From: CANHBY01 sp031374415
GTDB taxonomy: Bacteria > Pseudomonadota > Gammaproteobacteria > Burkholderiales > Burkholderiaceae_C
Assembly (NCBI GenBank): GCA_031374415.1
Contig: JANMGB010000371.1
Coordinates: forward strand, 1-21,503
DNA: 21,503 bases
Reading direction: 5' to 3'
Shown here: positions 6,923-16,016 of the stretch, one piece after another
Layout: every line of letters starts with the position of its first letter
Position numbering within the stretch: the first letter of the stretch is position 1
The notes under the pieces: generated by a model
Seen by the model: only the letters and a program-made list of their open reading frames with translations
Database searches by the model: none
What the model was told of the DNA's origin: nothing
Made by a program: the position numbers and the translations under genes

Positions 6923-7645
6923 ATGGACCGCATGATTTATCTCTCGATGTCTGGCGCCAAGGCCACCATGCAGCGCCAAGACAGTTTGGCCAACAACTTG
7001 GCCAATGCCTCGACTGTGGGCTTTCGGGCCGAACTGCAGGCCTTTCGCTCGGTGCCAGTAGAGGGCAGTGGTGCCAGCACCCGGGTGTTTGCCCTGGAGT
7101 CCACCCCGGGCTACAACCCGGATGCAGGGCCCATCACCGCCACCAACCGGCCCTTGGATGTGGCCATGAAGGGCAATGCGTGGTTGTCGGTGCAAGGCTT
7201 GGACGGCACGGAAGCTTATACGCGCGCCGGGTCGTTGATGCTGTCGTCCGATGGCACGCTGAGCACCGCGGGCGGGCTGCCCGTGCTGGGCGATGGGGGC
7301 CCGATTCAGGTGCCTGCCAACAGCGAGGTCAGCATCGGTCAGGATGGCACGGTCAGCGCTTCGACCAATGGGCGGTCCACGGCCATCGGCCGGCTGAAGC
7401 TCGTGACACCCGAGGCCCCCTTGATCCGTGGCGAAGACGGGCTGTTTCGGGATCTTGGCGGCGACTTGCCGGCCGACGGCAACGCTCGGCTGCAAGACGG
7501 CGCACTCGAGGGCTCCAACGTCAGTCCGGTGGAAAGCATGGTGGCCATGATTTCCGCCGCACGGCAGTTTGAGGCCCAGATGAAGATGCTGCAAACGGCC
7601 GAGGGCAATGAGAAAGCGGCAGCGCAGTTGCTGGCCCTGAACTGA
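6923..7645 (+). CDS. flgF: Flagellar proximal rod protein FlgF
   Basis: FlgF is a rod subunit joining the FlgB/FlgC part to the distal FlgG rod. The 240-residue product begins MDRMIYLSMSGAKATMQRQDSLANNLANASTVGFRAEL, the FlgF form of the rod signature. It has the middle motif NRPLDVAMKGNAWLSVQ and ends with the FlgF-type segment GALEGSNVSPVESMVAMISAARQFEAQMKMLQTAE. The ATG has AAGGGAG as a strong ribosome site. The length is like other FlgF proteins (about 250) and it precedes flgG as in most proteobacteria. Confidence 0.97.
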   Translation: MDRMIYLSMSGAKATMQRQDSLANNLANASTVGFRAELQAFRSVPVEGSGASTRVFALESTPGYNPDAGPITATNRPLDVAMKGNAWLSVQGLDGTEAYTRAGSLMLSSDGTLSTAGGLPVLGDGGPIQVPANSEVSIGQDGTVSASTNGRSTAIGRLKLVTPEAPLIRGEDGLFRDLGGDLPADGNARLQDGALEGSNVSPVESMVAMISAARQFEAQMKMLQTAEGNEKAAAQLLALN

Positions 7646-7685
7646 GCTGACGGTCACCAACGAAGTTGCTTGAAGGAGTTTCATC

Positions 7686-8468
7686 ATGATGCGTTCACTG
7701 TGGGTCGCCAAAACCGGCATGGAGGGGCAGCAAAGTCAGCTGGATGCCATCTCCAACAACTTGGCCAACGTGTCAACGAACGGCTACAAGCGTTCGCACG
7801 TGGTGTTCGAAGATTTGATGTATCAGAGTCTTCGTCAATCTGGCGCCAACAACACCGAGCAGACCACGCTGCCCACCGGGCTGCAGGCAGGGCTTGGCAC
7901 GCGTGCCGTGGCCTCGTCACGAGTGTTCACGCAGGGCAACCTTTCACAGACCAACAACTCGCTGGACTTGGCCGTCCAAGGCAACGGTTTCTTTGAAGTG
8001 CAGATGCCGGATGGCACTGTGGGCTACACCCGTGACGGGTCATTTCAAGTCAATGCCCAAGGCCAGATGGTGACCAACAACGGCTACCCGCTGTCGGCGG
8101 GCATCACCGTTCCGGCCAATGCACAAAGCGTGACCGTGGGCCGAGACGGCACCGTGACTGTGGTGACCCAGGGTCAAGCCACGCCGCAAAGCATTGGTCA
8201 GCTGCAGTTGGCCACCTTTGTCAATCCGGCGGGTCTTGAGCCCAAGGGGCAAAACCTGTTCACTGAAACAGCAGCTTCCGGGGCGCCCGCTGCCGGCACA
8301 CCGGGCGCCAACGGCGTGGGCACTGTGCAGCAAGGCTTTGTGGAGACCTCCAACGTCAACGTGGTTGAAGAGCTGGTTGCCATGATTCAAACGCAGCGCG
8401 CGTACGAGCTCAACTCCAAAGCCATCCAAACGTCGGACCAGATGTTGCAGCGCCTGAGTCAAATCTAA
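7686..8468 (+). CDS. flgG: Flagellar distal rod protein FlgG
   Basis: FlgG makes the distal rod that runs through the P- and L-rings and connects to the hook. The 260-residue length equals the usual size of FlgG. The N-terminus MMRSLWVAKTGMEGQQSQLDAISNNLANVSTNGYKRS, followed by FEDLMYQ, is close to invariant among FlgG proteins. The central NNSLDLAVQGNGFFEVQMPDGTVGYTRDGSF and the C-terminal GFVETSNVNVVEELVAMIQTQRAYELNSKAIQTSDQMLQRL are equally diagnostic. AAGGAG precedes the start. Two consecutive ATG codons begin the gene; the first is used here. Confidence 0.98.
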   Translation: MMRSLWVAKTGMEGQQSQLDAISNNLANVSTNGYKRSHVVFEDLMYQSLRQSGANNTEQTTLPTGLQAGLGTRAVASSRVFTQGNLSQTNNSLDLAVQGNGFFEVQMPDGTVGYTRDGSFQVNAQGQMVTNNGYPLSAGITVPANAQSVTVGRDGTVTVVTQGQATPQSIGQLQLATFVNPAGLEPKGQNLFTETAASGAPAAGTPGANGVGTVQQGFVETSNVNVVEELVAMIQTQRAYELNSKAIQTSDQMLQRLSQI

Positions 8469-8532
8469 GCTTGGCTCACCCTTGCTTGGCGTCGATTGAC
8501 TTCTTGCGCCTTGATTTCGAAAGAGGCTGTTT

Positions 8533-9216
8533 ATGCACCACACCAAGCCCTTGTTCACGACGCTGCTGGCCATCCAGCTTTCGGCCTGCCAAATACTCAA
8601 TGCCCCGCCCAAGGTGGACGTGGCCGAGCCCACCTACGTGCGCCCCACACCGGTGGTGGTTCCCACGGTCAACAACGGCGCCATTTTTCAGGCCACCCAA
8701 TACCGCCCACTGTTTGAAGACCACCGTGCGCGATTGGTGGGTGACACCATCACGGTGCGCATTGTCGAAAAAGTCTCGGCCACGCAAACCAACACCAGCA
8801 AGCTCGATAAGAGTGGCACCGTTGGCGCGAGCCTGACGGGCTTGCCGGGTGTCTCCGCCAACTCATTCGGTGCGGGCCGCACTGTGGTGGGTGGAACCTC
8901 GAGCAACGCATTCCAAGGCAAGGGCAGCACCGAGAGCTCAAACGACTTCTCCGGCACCATCACGGCGATCGTGACCGAGGTGCTGCCCAACGGGCATTTG
9001 GTGATTGCGGGCGAGAAGCAAATTGGCGTCAACCACAACGTCGATGTGCTGCGATTTTCTGGCCAGGTTGACCCTCGCGCCATTCAACCCGGCAACAGTG
9101 TGCCCTCCGCACAAATTGCCAACGTTCGCATTGAAAACCGCGGCCGAGGTGCGCAGGCCGAAGCCCAGGGAACTGGCTGGTTAGCGCGTTTCTTTTTGAA
9201 CGTTCTCCCCATTTAA
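8533..9216 (+). CDS. flgH: Flagellar L-ring lipoprotein FlgH
   Basis: FlgH is an outer-membrane lipoprotein forming the L-ring, the bushing through which the rod passes. The 227-residue product has a short lipoprotein signal with lipobox LSAC, so Cys19 would be lipidated. Family features follow: the segment GAIFQATQYRPLFEDHRARLVGDTITVRIVEKVSA, then TGLPGVSANSF, NDFSGTITAIVTEVLPNGHLVIAGEKQIGVN, and the C-terminal VDPRAIQPGNSVPSAQIANVRIENRGRG. The end (GWLARFFLNVLPI) is typical. Only one lipobox Cys is plausible, which supports the chosen start. Confidence 0.97.
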   Translation: MHHTKPLFTTLLAIQLSACQILNAPPKVDVAEPTYVRPTPVVVPTVNNGAIFQATQYRPLFEDHRARLVGDTITVRIVEKVSATQTNTSKLDKSGTVGASLTGLPGVSANSFGAGRTVVGGTSSNAFQGKGSTESSNDFSGTITAIVTEVLPNGHLVIAGEKQIGVNHNVDVLRFSGQVDPRAIQPGNSVPSAQIANVRIENRGRGAQAEAQGTGWLARFFLNVLPI

Positions 9217-9255
9217 GTTTCAAGACAATGGGTCATTGCAGTTGATGAGTGCCCC

Positions 9256-10386
9256 ATGGACAAGACCGAGAAGTTCATCCGCGCCTTGATCGTGCTGGCC
9301 ACCGTGCTGGCGAGTGCCGCCGTGTGGTGGCCCGCGCCAGCCCAAGCGGCCAGAATCAAAGAGCTCGCTGCCGTGCAGGGCGTGCGCAGCAACCCCTTGG
9401 TGGGCTACGGTCTGGTGGTTGGGCTCGATGGCACCGGGGACCAAACCACCTCCGTACCCTTCACGGCGCAAAGCATCAGCGCGATGTTGCAGCAAATGGG
9501 GGTCACAGTGCCCGCGGGCACCAACATGCAGCTCAAGAATGTGGCTGCCGTGATGGTGACCGCTCAATTGCCGCCTTTTGCCCAGCCGGGGCAAAGCATT
9601 GACATCAACGTCTCGTCCCTGGGCAACGCCAAAAGCTTGCGCGGTGGCACCTTGATTGCAACCCCGCTCAAGGGCGCCGATGGCCAAGTCTATGCCTTGG
9701 CGCAAGGCAACCTGATGGTGGGCGGCGCGGGCGCTTCGGCCGGTGGCTCCAAAGTGCAAATCAATCACCTCAGTGCGGGTCGCATCCCCGAGGGGGCTAC
9801 CGTCGAGCGATCAGTCCCTACGCCGCTCAATCAGGGCGACTTCATGCAGCTTGACCTCAACGCCAATGACTTCAATACTGCCCGTGAGGTGGCGCGGGCC
9901 ATCAACACCCGCATGGGCAACGGCGTCGCTATGGCCGTCGATGGTCGAGTGGTCAAGGTACGAATGCCCTCTGAGAGCGACGCCCGTGTGGCATTCATGG
10001 CGGACATCGAAAACCTGCCCATTGAGTTGGCTTCACCAGCGGCCAAGGTCGTGATCAATGCACGAACGGGGTCGGTGGTCATGAACCAAGCGGTCACCTT
10101 GTCGGCGTGTGCCGTTGCTCACGGAAGTTTGTCAGTGACCATCAACTCCACCCCGGTGGTGAGCCAGCCCGCGCCCCTGTCGCAGGGCCAAACCGTGGTC
10201 TCAGAAAAAGCAGACATCACCATCCGCCAAGAGCCGGGGACACTGATTCAGCTGCCCGCAGGAACGCGCCTGGCTGATGTCGTGAAAGCATTGAACTCGC
10301 TGGGCGCCACACCCCAAGACTTGTTGGCCATTCTGCAAGCCATGAAATCTGCCGGCGCCTTGAACGCAGACATCGAGGTGATCTGA
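9256..10386 (+). CDS. flgI: Flagellar P-ring protein FlgI
   Basis: FlgI forms the periplasmic P-ring around the distal rod, assembled with help from FlgA. The 376-residue product begins with a Sec signal peptide: positive start, hydrophobic core about 9-23, and PAQA before a mature end ARIKELAAVQGVR. That is the expected FlgI mature N-terminus (compare ERIRDLTSVQGVR in enterics). Family motifs include NPLVGYGLVVGLDGTGDQTT, NVAAVMVTAQLPPFAQPGQSIDINVSSLG, NARTGSVVMNQAVTLSACAVAHGSLSVTI and the C-terminal LNSLGATPQDLLAILQAMKSAGALNADIEVI. The stop overlaps the flgJ start by one base (TGATG), so the two are probably translationally coupled. Confidence 0.98.
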   Translation: MDKTEKFIRALIVLATVLASAAVWWPAPAQAARIKELAAVQGVRSNPLVGYGLVVGLDGTGDQTTSVPFTAQSISAMLQQMGVTVPAGTNMQLKNVAAVMVTAQLPPFAQPGQSIDINVSSLGNAKSLRGGTLIATPLKGADGQVYALAQGNLMVGGAGASAGGSKVQINHLSAGRIPEGATVERSVPTPLNQGDFMQLDLNANDFNTAREVARAINTRMGNGVAMAVDGRVVKVRMPSESDARVAFMADIENLPIELASPAAKVVINARTGSVVMNQAVTLSACAVAHGSLSVTINSTPVVSQPAPLSQGQTVVSEKADITIRQEPGTLIQLPAGTRLADVVKALNSLGATPQDLLAILQAMKSAGALNADIEVI

Positions 10387-11402
10387 TGACGGCAGCCAAT
10401 AACCTCAACGCCAGCTTAAGGTTGTTCAACCCTGGCATGCAGGGCTTGGTCAGCGACGGCCGCAGCGTGGATGCCCTGCGCTCCACGGCTGCGCGTGACC
10501 CCAAGGCGGCGGTCAAAGACGCAGCCAAGCAATTTGAAGCACTTTTCATGCAAGAAATCATGAAAAGCATGCGCCAAGCCAGCATGTCCTCTGGCATGCT
10601 GGACAACGCTGGCAGCCAAATGGGCACCGAAATGTTAGACACCCAGTATGCAAGCATGATGACGGGCATGCCTCGCGGCTTGAGCGAGGCCATTGCACGT
10701 CAGCTTGAACGGCAAATGGGTGGCGCCGGGGCCGCTGCAGACACGCCGACAGATGTCTTCCCTGGTGAGGTCGCGCCCGAATTTGGCGCCATTTCTAAGC
10801 GCTTGCACCCCCTCACGCACAACGGCGCTTTGGATGCCAGCGCGTTGGCGCCGCGCACTGCGCCCAACCCCCCGGTGACAACGCCTGAGCCTGCGGCCAC
10901 ACTGGGCGGCAAGTTGTCGCCGGTCCAAGAGAAACAAGCTGAATTCGTGAAGAGGCACACCCATGCGGCCAACGAAGCCTCGGCCGTCACGGGCATTCCG
11001 GCGAGTTTCATGGTCGCCCAGGCCGCACACGAGTCAGGCTGGGGACGCCGCGAGATCAAGCTGCCTGACGGCAGCACTTCATTCAATGTGTTTGGCATCA
11101 AGGCCACACCAGGGTGGACAGGCCCGGTGGCCGAGGTCACCACCACCGAATACGAAAACGGCAGGGCCCACACGGTCAAGGCCAAGTTCCGGGCCTACGA
11201 CTCCTATGAGTCCGCCTTCAAAGACTACGCCCAGATGCTCAAAAACAGCCCGCGCTACAGCCAGGTTGTGGCCAGTGCAAACACGGCTGAAGGCTTTGCG
11301 CAAGGCTTGCAGCGCGCTGGTTACGCCACCGACCCCGCCTACGCAGACAAGCTCACCCGTGTCATCAACACCACCCTGCGCTTACAGCGTATGGTGACTT
11401 GA
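10386..11402 (+). CDS. flgJ: Rod cap and muramidase FlgJ
   Basis: FlgJ caps the growing rod and opens the peptidoglycan so the rod can cross it. The 338-residue product is the bifunctional form. An N-terminal rod-binding domain (about 28-115: DAAKQFEALFMQEIMKSMRQASMSSGMLDN, MLDTQYASMM) is joined by a Pro/Thr-rich linker to a C-terminal glucosaminidase domain of glycoside hydrolase family 73 (about 180-335). The domain carries AQAAHESGWG with probable catalytic Glu216, followed by FNVFGIKA and KFRAYDSYESAFKDYAQML. Alphaproteobacterial FlgJ often lacks this domain, so its presence fits a beta- or gammaproteobacterium. It overlaps flgI by one base. Confidence 0.97.
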   Translation: MTAANNLNASLRLFNPGMQGLVSDGRSVDALRSTAARDPKAAVKDAAKQFEALFMQEIMKSMRQASMSSGMLDNAGSQMGTEMLDTQYASMMTGMPRGLSEAIARQLERQMGGAGAAADTPTDVFPGEVAPEFGAISKRLHPLTHNGALDASALAPRTAPNPPVTTPEPAATLGGKLSPVQEKQAEFVKRHTHAANEASAVTGIPASFMVAQAAHESGWGRREIKLPDGSTSFNVFGIKATPGWTGPVAEVTTTEYENGRAHTVKAKFRAYDSYESAFKDYAQMLKNSPRYSQVVASANTAEGFAQGLQRAGYATDPAYADKLTRVINTTLRLQRMVT

Positions 11403-11421
11403 GCTCACAAGGAATCAGGCC

Positions 11422-13455
11422 ATGGGTTCATTGATGTCGATTGGTGTGACGGCGCTGAATGCCAATTTTGCGGCATTGCAAGCCACCGGCCACAACATCG
11501 CCAACGCCAACACGCAGGGCTATTCAAGGCAGTCCGTCGATCTGGCCACCGCAGGCGGTCGCTACACCGGTGCTGGATTTTTTGGCGACGGCGTGAACGT
11601 CGCGACCGTGAAGCGGGCGCACAGTGAGTTTCTCACCCGCGAGGCCTCAACCACCAAGTCGCTGGCGGCGGCAGACTCGACGCGCACTGCGCAGCTGGAG
11701 CAACTTGAAAAAGTGTTCGGGCTGGGCGAGGCGGGCATCGGGAACTCGGCAGGCCAGTTCTTCAATGCCTTTGTGGATGTTGTCAACAAGCCGCAAGACT
11801 CGTCGGCGCGGCAGGTGGTCCTGTCACGCGCGGGTGAGTTGGCGTTGCGCTTTCGTGCGGCATCTGATCGCATCGATGGCCTGCAAACGGGTGTCAGCCA
11901 AGACTTGAAGGTCGCGGTGTCTTCCGTCAACGCCCTGACCAGTGAGATTGCCTCACTCAACGACAAGATCTCGCGAGCCCATGGCAGCGGTCAACAGCCC
12001 AACGATCTGCTTGACCAACGCGATCTGGCACTCAGCAAACTGAGTGAGTTGGTGCAAATTTCGACGCTGCGCGCAGACGATGACTCGGTGAGCGTGTTCA
12101 TGGGAGGGGGGCAGCAATTGGTGTTGGGGCTCAACGCCAGTACGCTGTCTGCCACCAACAACGCTTACGACACCAACAAAGTTCAGATCGCCATGAAAGA
12201 CGCGACTGGCAATCGGCTGCTGCCTGACAACCTCTTCACGGCGGGGTCGGTCGCGGGTTTGCTTAGATTCCAGCAATACGACATCACAGACGCGCGCAAC
12301 TTCTTGGGGCAAATGGCCACGGCCATCAGCTATCGCATGAACGAGCAGCAGTCCTTGGGTCTCGATCTGGGTTCGGCCACCAGTGGTTCCCCGCTGTTTG
12401 CCATCGCCGAAAGCCGAGTGTTGGCCCACACCCAAAATGCGCGGGCTGGTGGGCTGCCCGTGGCGTCCTACATCAACGCTAATGGCAGTTTGGCATCCAG
12501 CGTTGGCATGACTGTTGTCGACGCCAAAGAGCTGCGCGCCACCGACTACGAGCTGGTCGTCCCCCAAGGCGGCAGCGCTGGGCCGTATCAGCTGACGCGG
12601 CTCAGTGATGGTGTGATCCGCATGGTCAATGCGGGTGACGTCATTGACGGCTTCACGCTGAATGTCGAGGCCAGCGCCTTGCCCGCAGGGGGCGATAGGT
12701 TTCTGCTGCAACCGGTAGGGCAGGGCGCCAAAAGCATGCAGATGGCACTGAGCGATCCGCGCGGTATTGCGGCTGCCGCACCGGTGACGGCCACCACCGG
12801 CGTTGACAACGTAGGCACCGTGGCGGTTGGGCAAATTCGGGCTGTGACAGCCGACCCCAGCAGCGCTGCGCTGACCTCCCGAATCACCTTCACCAACGAC
12901 AGCGGCGCCTACAGCTGGGAGATGGTCGACGCCGCCAACGCCGTGGTTCGCAATGGCACGGGCCTCTGGCAGCCCGCCGTGGCCATCAACAGCGCAGATT
13001 GGTTGCCTAGCGCGCCGACGCAGCGCAACGACTGGACCATGACATTGACGGGTGTTCCCCGCAACGGGGACATCCTGACCATTGAGCCCACCCGCTACCC
13101 CGCGGCCAACAACGGCAATGCGGCCGCCATGTTGGCCATGCGTGATGAGTCCATGGTCGGCCAAGAAACCCGCATCGGTCCGCCAAACGTGGTCATCCCG
13201 GGCAGCACCGTGACCGATGCCTACGCCAATGCCTTGGCCGACATTGGCGTGCGCGTCCAAAGCGCGCGCTCCGCGTCCACACAGTCTGAAGCCATCGCCT
13301 CGGATGTGCAGGCGCAACTGACCAGCAGAACCGGGGTCAATCTGGACGAAGAAGCTGCACGTTTGATCCAGTACCAACAGGCCTATCAGGCGTCGGCCAA
13401 GGTGCTGCAGATTGCCCAGTCCCTGATGGAAACCCTGCTGCAGACTGCGCGTTAA
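11422..13455 (+). CDS. flgK: Hook-associated protein 1 FlgK
   Basis: FlgK is the first hook-filament junction protein, secreted with help from FlgN and placed on the finished hook. The 677-residue product is longer than the enteric form (about 550), the extra length lying in the variable outer domains (about 330-600). The N-terminus (SIGVTALNANFAALQATGHNIANANTQGYSRQSV) is the FlgK version of the axial signature. A helical D1 region rich in coiled-coil heptads follows to about 200. The C-terminus (TSRTGVNLDEEAARLIQYQQAYQASAKVLQIAQSLMETLLQTAR) is diagnostic. AAGGA lies eight bases before the ATG at 11422, favouring it over M5. I saw no separate sigma-28 promoter in the end of flgJ. Confidence 0.97.
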   Translation: MGSLMSIGVTALNANFAALQATGHNIANANTQGYSRQSVDLATAGGRYTGAGFFGDGVNVATVKRAHSEFLTREASTTKSLAAADSTRTAQLEQLEKVFGLGEAGIGNSAGQFFNAFVDVVNKPQDSSARQVVLSRAGELALRFRAASDRIDGLQTGVSQDLKVAVSSVNALTSEIASLNDKISRAHGSGQQPNDLLDQRDLALSKLSELVQISTLRADDDSVSVFMGGGQQLVLGLNASTLSATNNAYDTNKVQIAMKDATGNRLLPDNLFTAGSVAGLLRFQQYDITDARNFLGQMATAISYRMNEQQSLGLDLGSATSGSPLFAIAESRVLAHTQNARAGGLPVASYINANGSLASSVGMTVVDAKELRATDYELVVPQGGSAGPYQLTRLSDGVIRMVNAGDVIDGFTLNVEASALPAGGDRFLLQPVGQGAKSMQMALSDPRGIAAAAPVTATTGVDNVGTVAVGQIRAVTADPSSAALTSRITFTNDSGAYSWEMVDAANAVVRNGTGLWQPAVAINSADWLPSAPTQRNDWTMTLTGVPRNGDILTIEPTRYPAANNGNAAAMLAMRDESMVGQETRIGPPNVVIPGSTVTDAYANALADIGVRVQSARSASTQSEAIASDVQAQLTSRTGVNLDEEAARLIQYQQAYQASAKVLQIAQSLMETLLQTAR

Positions 13456-13482
13456 AGCACTGCTCAATTTACGGAAGTCACC

Positions 13483-14697
13483 ATGCGCGTCACCACCTCC
13501 AATGCCTTTGAAGCGGGTCTCGACACCTTGACCCGGCGCCAAACTGAGCTCAGCGAAGCCCAAGACCGACTGATCTCTGGCAAACGCGTCAACAAACCCA
13601 GTGACGATCCCGCCGCCGCCGCGCGCGCCGAACGCGCCTTGGCCAACATGAACCGAAGCGACGCTAGCCAACGCTCGGTCGATGCCAGCCAAAGCGTCAT
13701 GTCGCAGACCGAGAGCTCGCTTGGCGATGCGGGGGATTTGTTGCAGCAGGCCCGTGAAATCATGGTGGCAGCGGGCAACGCCAGCTACTCCGACGCCGAG
13801 CGCCAAGGCTTGGCTGGTCGACTTCGCGACATCCGCAACCAGCTCTTTTCAGTCGCCAACCGCACAGACGGTGCCGGCAGCTACTTGTTTGGGGGCCAGG
13901 GCTCGACCCAGCCCCCGTTTGTCGAAACCACCACAGGCGTTCAGTTTTTTGGCACCGCCGGAGAAATTCGTGGCGAGCAAGACACGGCGCTGCCCCTGTC
14001 GACTGACGGCTCCAGCGCGTGGCTCAATGCACGCACCGGCAATGGCGTCTTTGAGACCAGCGCTGGCCCCACGGTGACTACGGCGTGGATCAACGCCGGC
14101 TCCGTCACCGATCCCTCCACCTATTTTGCGACGCCGCCAGCGACCTACGCGATCACCTTCACCACGCCCACCACCTACGACATCGTCAGAACCCCCACTG
14201 AGCCGCCAGCGCCAGGCGCCACCATTGTGTCGGCGGCCACCTATGTACCGGGAGCGGCGATACAAGTCGACGGCATGTCTTTTGCTGTGCAAGGCAGCCC
14301 TGTCGCGGGGGATCAATTCAACGTCACCCCCTCAACGGCCGACCTCAGCATTTTTGATGTTCTGGATCGGTCCGTGACCGACTTGATGACCGCCAACCGC
14401 ACCAGCACCCAGATAACGCAGACCAATGCCGACAATCTGCGCAACGTTGACTCTGTCATGGGCAACATGCTGTTGTCCCGCTCCAGGGCCGGTGACGTCT
14501 TAAATCGCATCGGGATCGAGACCGGTCGCATCAGCGACCAAAAGCTGGCCGCTCAGGTAGAACGTTCCGCAGCCGAAGATTTGGACCTTGTCCAAGCGGT
14601 TTCTGACTTCAAGAACCAACAAACCGGCTACGATGCAGCCCTGAAGTCGTATTCGTTGGTCCAGCGTCTATCGCTGTTCCAGTACATCAACGGTTAG
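13483..14697 (+). CDS. flgL: Hook-associated protein 3 FlgL
   Basis: FlgL is the second junction protein, joining FlgK to flagellin. The N-terminus (MRVTTSNAFEAGLDTLTRRQTELSEAQDRLISGKRVNKPSDDPAAAARAERALANM) has the flagellin-like NKPSDDP turn typical of FlgL. The end (NFKNQQTGYDAALKSYSLVQRLSLFQYING-like) matches the family C-terminus. At 404 residues it exceeds the enteric FlgL (317). The extra part is a Thr/Pro/Ala-rich outer stretch around 200-265, containing repeated TPP/TTP motifs. It follows flgK by 27 bases and closes the structural operon, before a candidate terminator. Confidence 0.96.
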   Translation: MRVTTSNAFEAGLDTLTRRQTELSEAQDRLISGKRVNKPSDDPAAAARAERALANMNRSDASQRSVDASQSVMSQTESSLGDAGDLLQQAREIMVAAGNASYSDAERQGLAGRLRDIRNQLFSVANRTDGAGSYLFGGQGSTQPPFVETTTGVQFFGTAGEIRGEQDTALPLSTDGSSAWLNARTGNGVFETSAGPTVTTAWINAGSVTDPSTYFATPPATYAITFTTPTTYDIVRTPTEPPAPGATIVSAATYVPGAAIQVDGMSFAVQGSPVAGDQFNVTPSTADLSIFDVLDRSVTDLMTANRTSTQITQTNADNLRNVDSVMGNMLLSRSRAGDVLNRIGIETGRISDQKLAAQVERSAAEDLDLVQAVSDFKNQQTGYDAALKSYSLVQRLSLFQYING

Positions 14698-14745
14698 CAC
14701 ATGATTCGCGGTTAGGATCTTGCTGGCGTCCTTAGCAGTTGCTTG

Positions 14746-14770
14746 CGGGCTGCCACCGCTTGGCAGCCTG
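14746..14770 (+). terminator. Candidate terminator hairpin after flgL
   Basis: GGCTGCCA (14748-14755) and TGGCAGCC (14761-14768) are exact inverted copies around a 5-base loop; a G-U and a C-G pair extend the stem to 10 bp. TCCTTTAT follows rather than a full T-run, so termination may be partial, and some read-through into the next gene is plausible. The hairpin lies 48 bases after the flgL stop and just ahead of the ribosome site of the HDOD gene. Confidence 0.55.
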
Positions 14771-14790
14771 TCCTTTATGGGAGAGATTGC

Positions 14791-15999
14791 GTGCTGGACA
14801 TCGCCTTGCTGGGCCAAGTGGCTCTGGGTTACTCGCCGTTCATTGACGCCAGTCGCTCCGTCATTGCAACGCGGCTGACTGTGTTTCCGATCAAGTCCGA
14901 CGCTGTGCTTGATGTCTCCCAATTGTTGCTCGCTGTGGGAGGGGTCTGGCCCGAGGAAGGCGGCCGGGTGTCACTCAACGTGGCCAGTGAAACACTGCTG
15001 CACGACCTGCTCAATGCCCAACCCTCGGCGAACCTGATGGTTGAAGTCCCTGCCTTCATGGCGGTTGAGCCCGAGAACACGACCCCCATTCGGGCCCTGC
15101 ATGCCAACGGCAACCTGTTGCTTCTCAAGGGCCGTCCACTCAAAGATTTGCCGCGCGAACTGCTTCAGTGTTTCAAGTACTCCATCATCGATTTCAACGA
15201 TGATCGCCGGCTGGGTGAGCTCTCAGCGCCCCCGGGGGCCACCCGCACCATGCAACACGTTCAAGCCGGCGTGAGAAGCATCGCCGACATGGAGCTCAGC
15301 TTCAGCCGCAATGCCGCCGCCGTGATCGGCTGGCCCATTGATGATGTTGTGACCGAGTCGGCGAGCCGCAAGTCAAGTCCTGCCGGTGCCCAAACTGACC
15401 TGCAAGTGATCGTGGAGTTGATCCACCGTGTCGATCAGCAAGAGCCCATCGAAAGACTTGAGCTCACGCTCAAGCGCGACCCGACGCTGGCCTTCAAGTT
15501 GATGCGCTACATCAATTCGCCCGCCTTCGGTTTGCGGGTCGAGATCAGCTCATTCCGGCACGCCATCATGATGCTCGGCTACCAACGCCTCAAACGTTGG
15601 TTGGCCCTGTTGCTGGCCACCGCCAGCCGCGACCCCAACCTCAAGCCGGTGATGTTTGCCGCCGTGCGACGAGGTTTGCTGATGGAGGAGCTCGGTCGCA
15701 GCAGCGGTGATGAAGAAATGCGCGCAGAGATGTTCATTTGCGGTGTTTTTTCGCTGCTCGACCGCATGTTCCAGCAGCCGTTTGAGGCCCTGCTAAAAAC
15801 TATCCCAGTTCCTGAGCGCGTATTTCAAGCCCTGGCGCTCGGGTCAGGCCCGTTTTATCCCTACATGGAAGTCGTGCGCGCCATCGAAGCCGAGTCGCTG
15901 TATGACTTTCGGCTTGCGGCCACTGAGCTCATGATGAGCGTTGACGAGATCAACCGCGCCGAACTCCGAGCGCTCACTGCAGCATCCCAACTCGACTGA
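14791..15999 (+). CDS. Degenerate EAL plus HDOD domain signalling protein
   Basis: HDOD proteins are HD-related domains without the metal-binding His-Asp pair; they act as scaffolds in bacterial signalling, often with motility or c-di-GMP partners. With the GTG start at 14791 (ribosome site GGGAGAG) the product has 402 residues. A TTG at 14743 would place the terminator-like hairpin inside the gene. Residues 1-185 resemble the EAL-derived half of YuxH-type proteins (VSLNVASETLLHDLL, VEVPAFMAV) but lack the EAL catalytic motif, so no phosphodiesterase activity is expected. Residues about 205-365 form the HDOD domain (LIHRVDQQEPIERLELTLKRDPTLAFKLMRYINSPAFGL, FRHAIMMLGYQRLKRWLALLL). No membrane segment is visible. 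It lies 17 bp before the kinase gene, suggesting shared transcription. Confidence 0.87.
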   Translation: MLDIALLGQVALGYSPFIDASRSVIATRLTVFPIKSDAVLDVSQLLLAVGGVWPEEGGRVSLNVASETLLHDLLNAQPSANLMVEVPAFMAVEPENTTPIRALHANGNLLLLKGRPLKDLPRELLQCFKYSIIDFNDDRRLGELSAPPGATRTMQHVQAGVRSIADMELSFSRNAAAVIGWPIDDVVTESASRKSSPAGAQTDLQVIVELIHRVDQQEPIERLELTLKRDPTLAFKLMRYINSPAFGLRVEISSFRHAIMMLGYQRLKRWLALLLATASRDPNLKPVMFAAVRRGLLMEELGRSSGDEEMRAEMFICGVFSLLDRMFQQPFEALLKTIPVPERVFQALALGSGPFYPYMEVVRAIEAESLYDFRLAATELMMSVDEINRAELRALTAASQLD

Positions 16000-16016
16000 C
16001 ATCGGCTCACGTCGCC

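Noticed and set aside
11953..13806. Open frame of 617 codons on the minus strand opposite flgK and flgL
   Set aside because: It is the GC-rich mirror of clearly real genes. Its His/Gly/Arg/Gln-rich product resembles nothing, and it crosses the flgK/flgL boundary.
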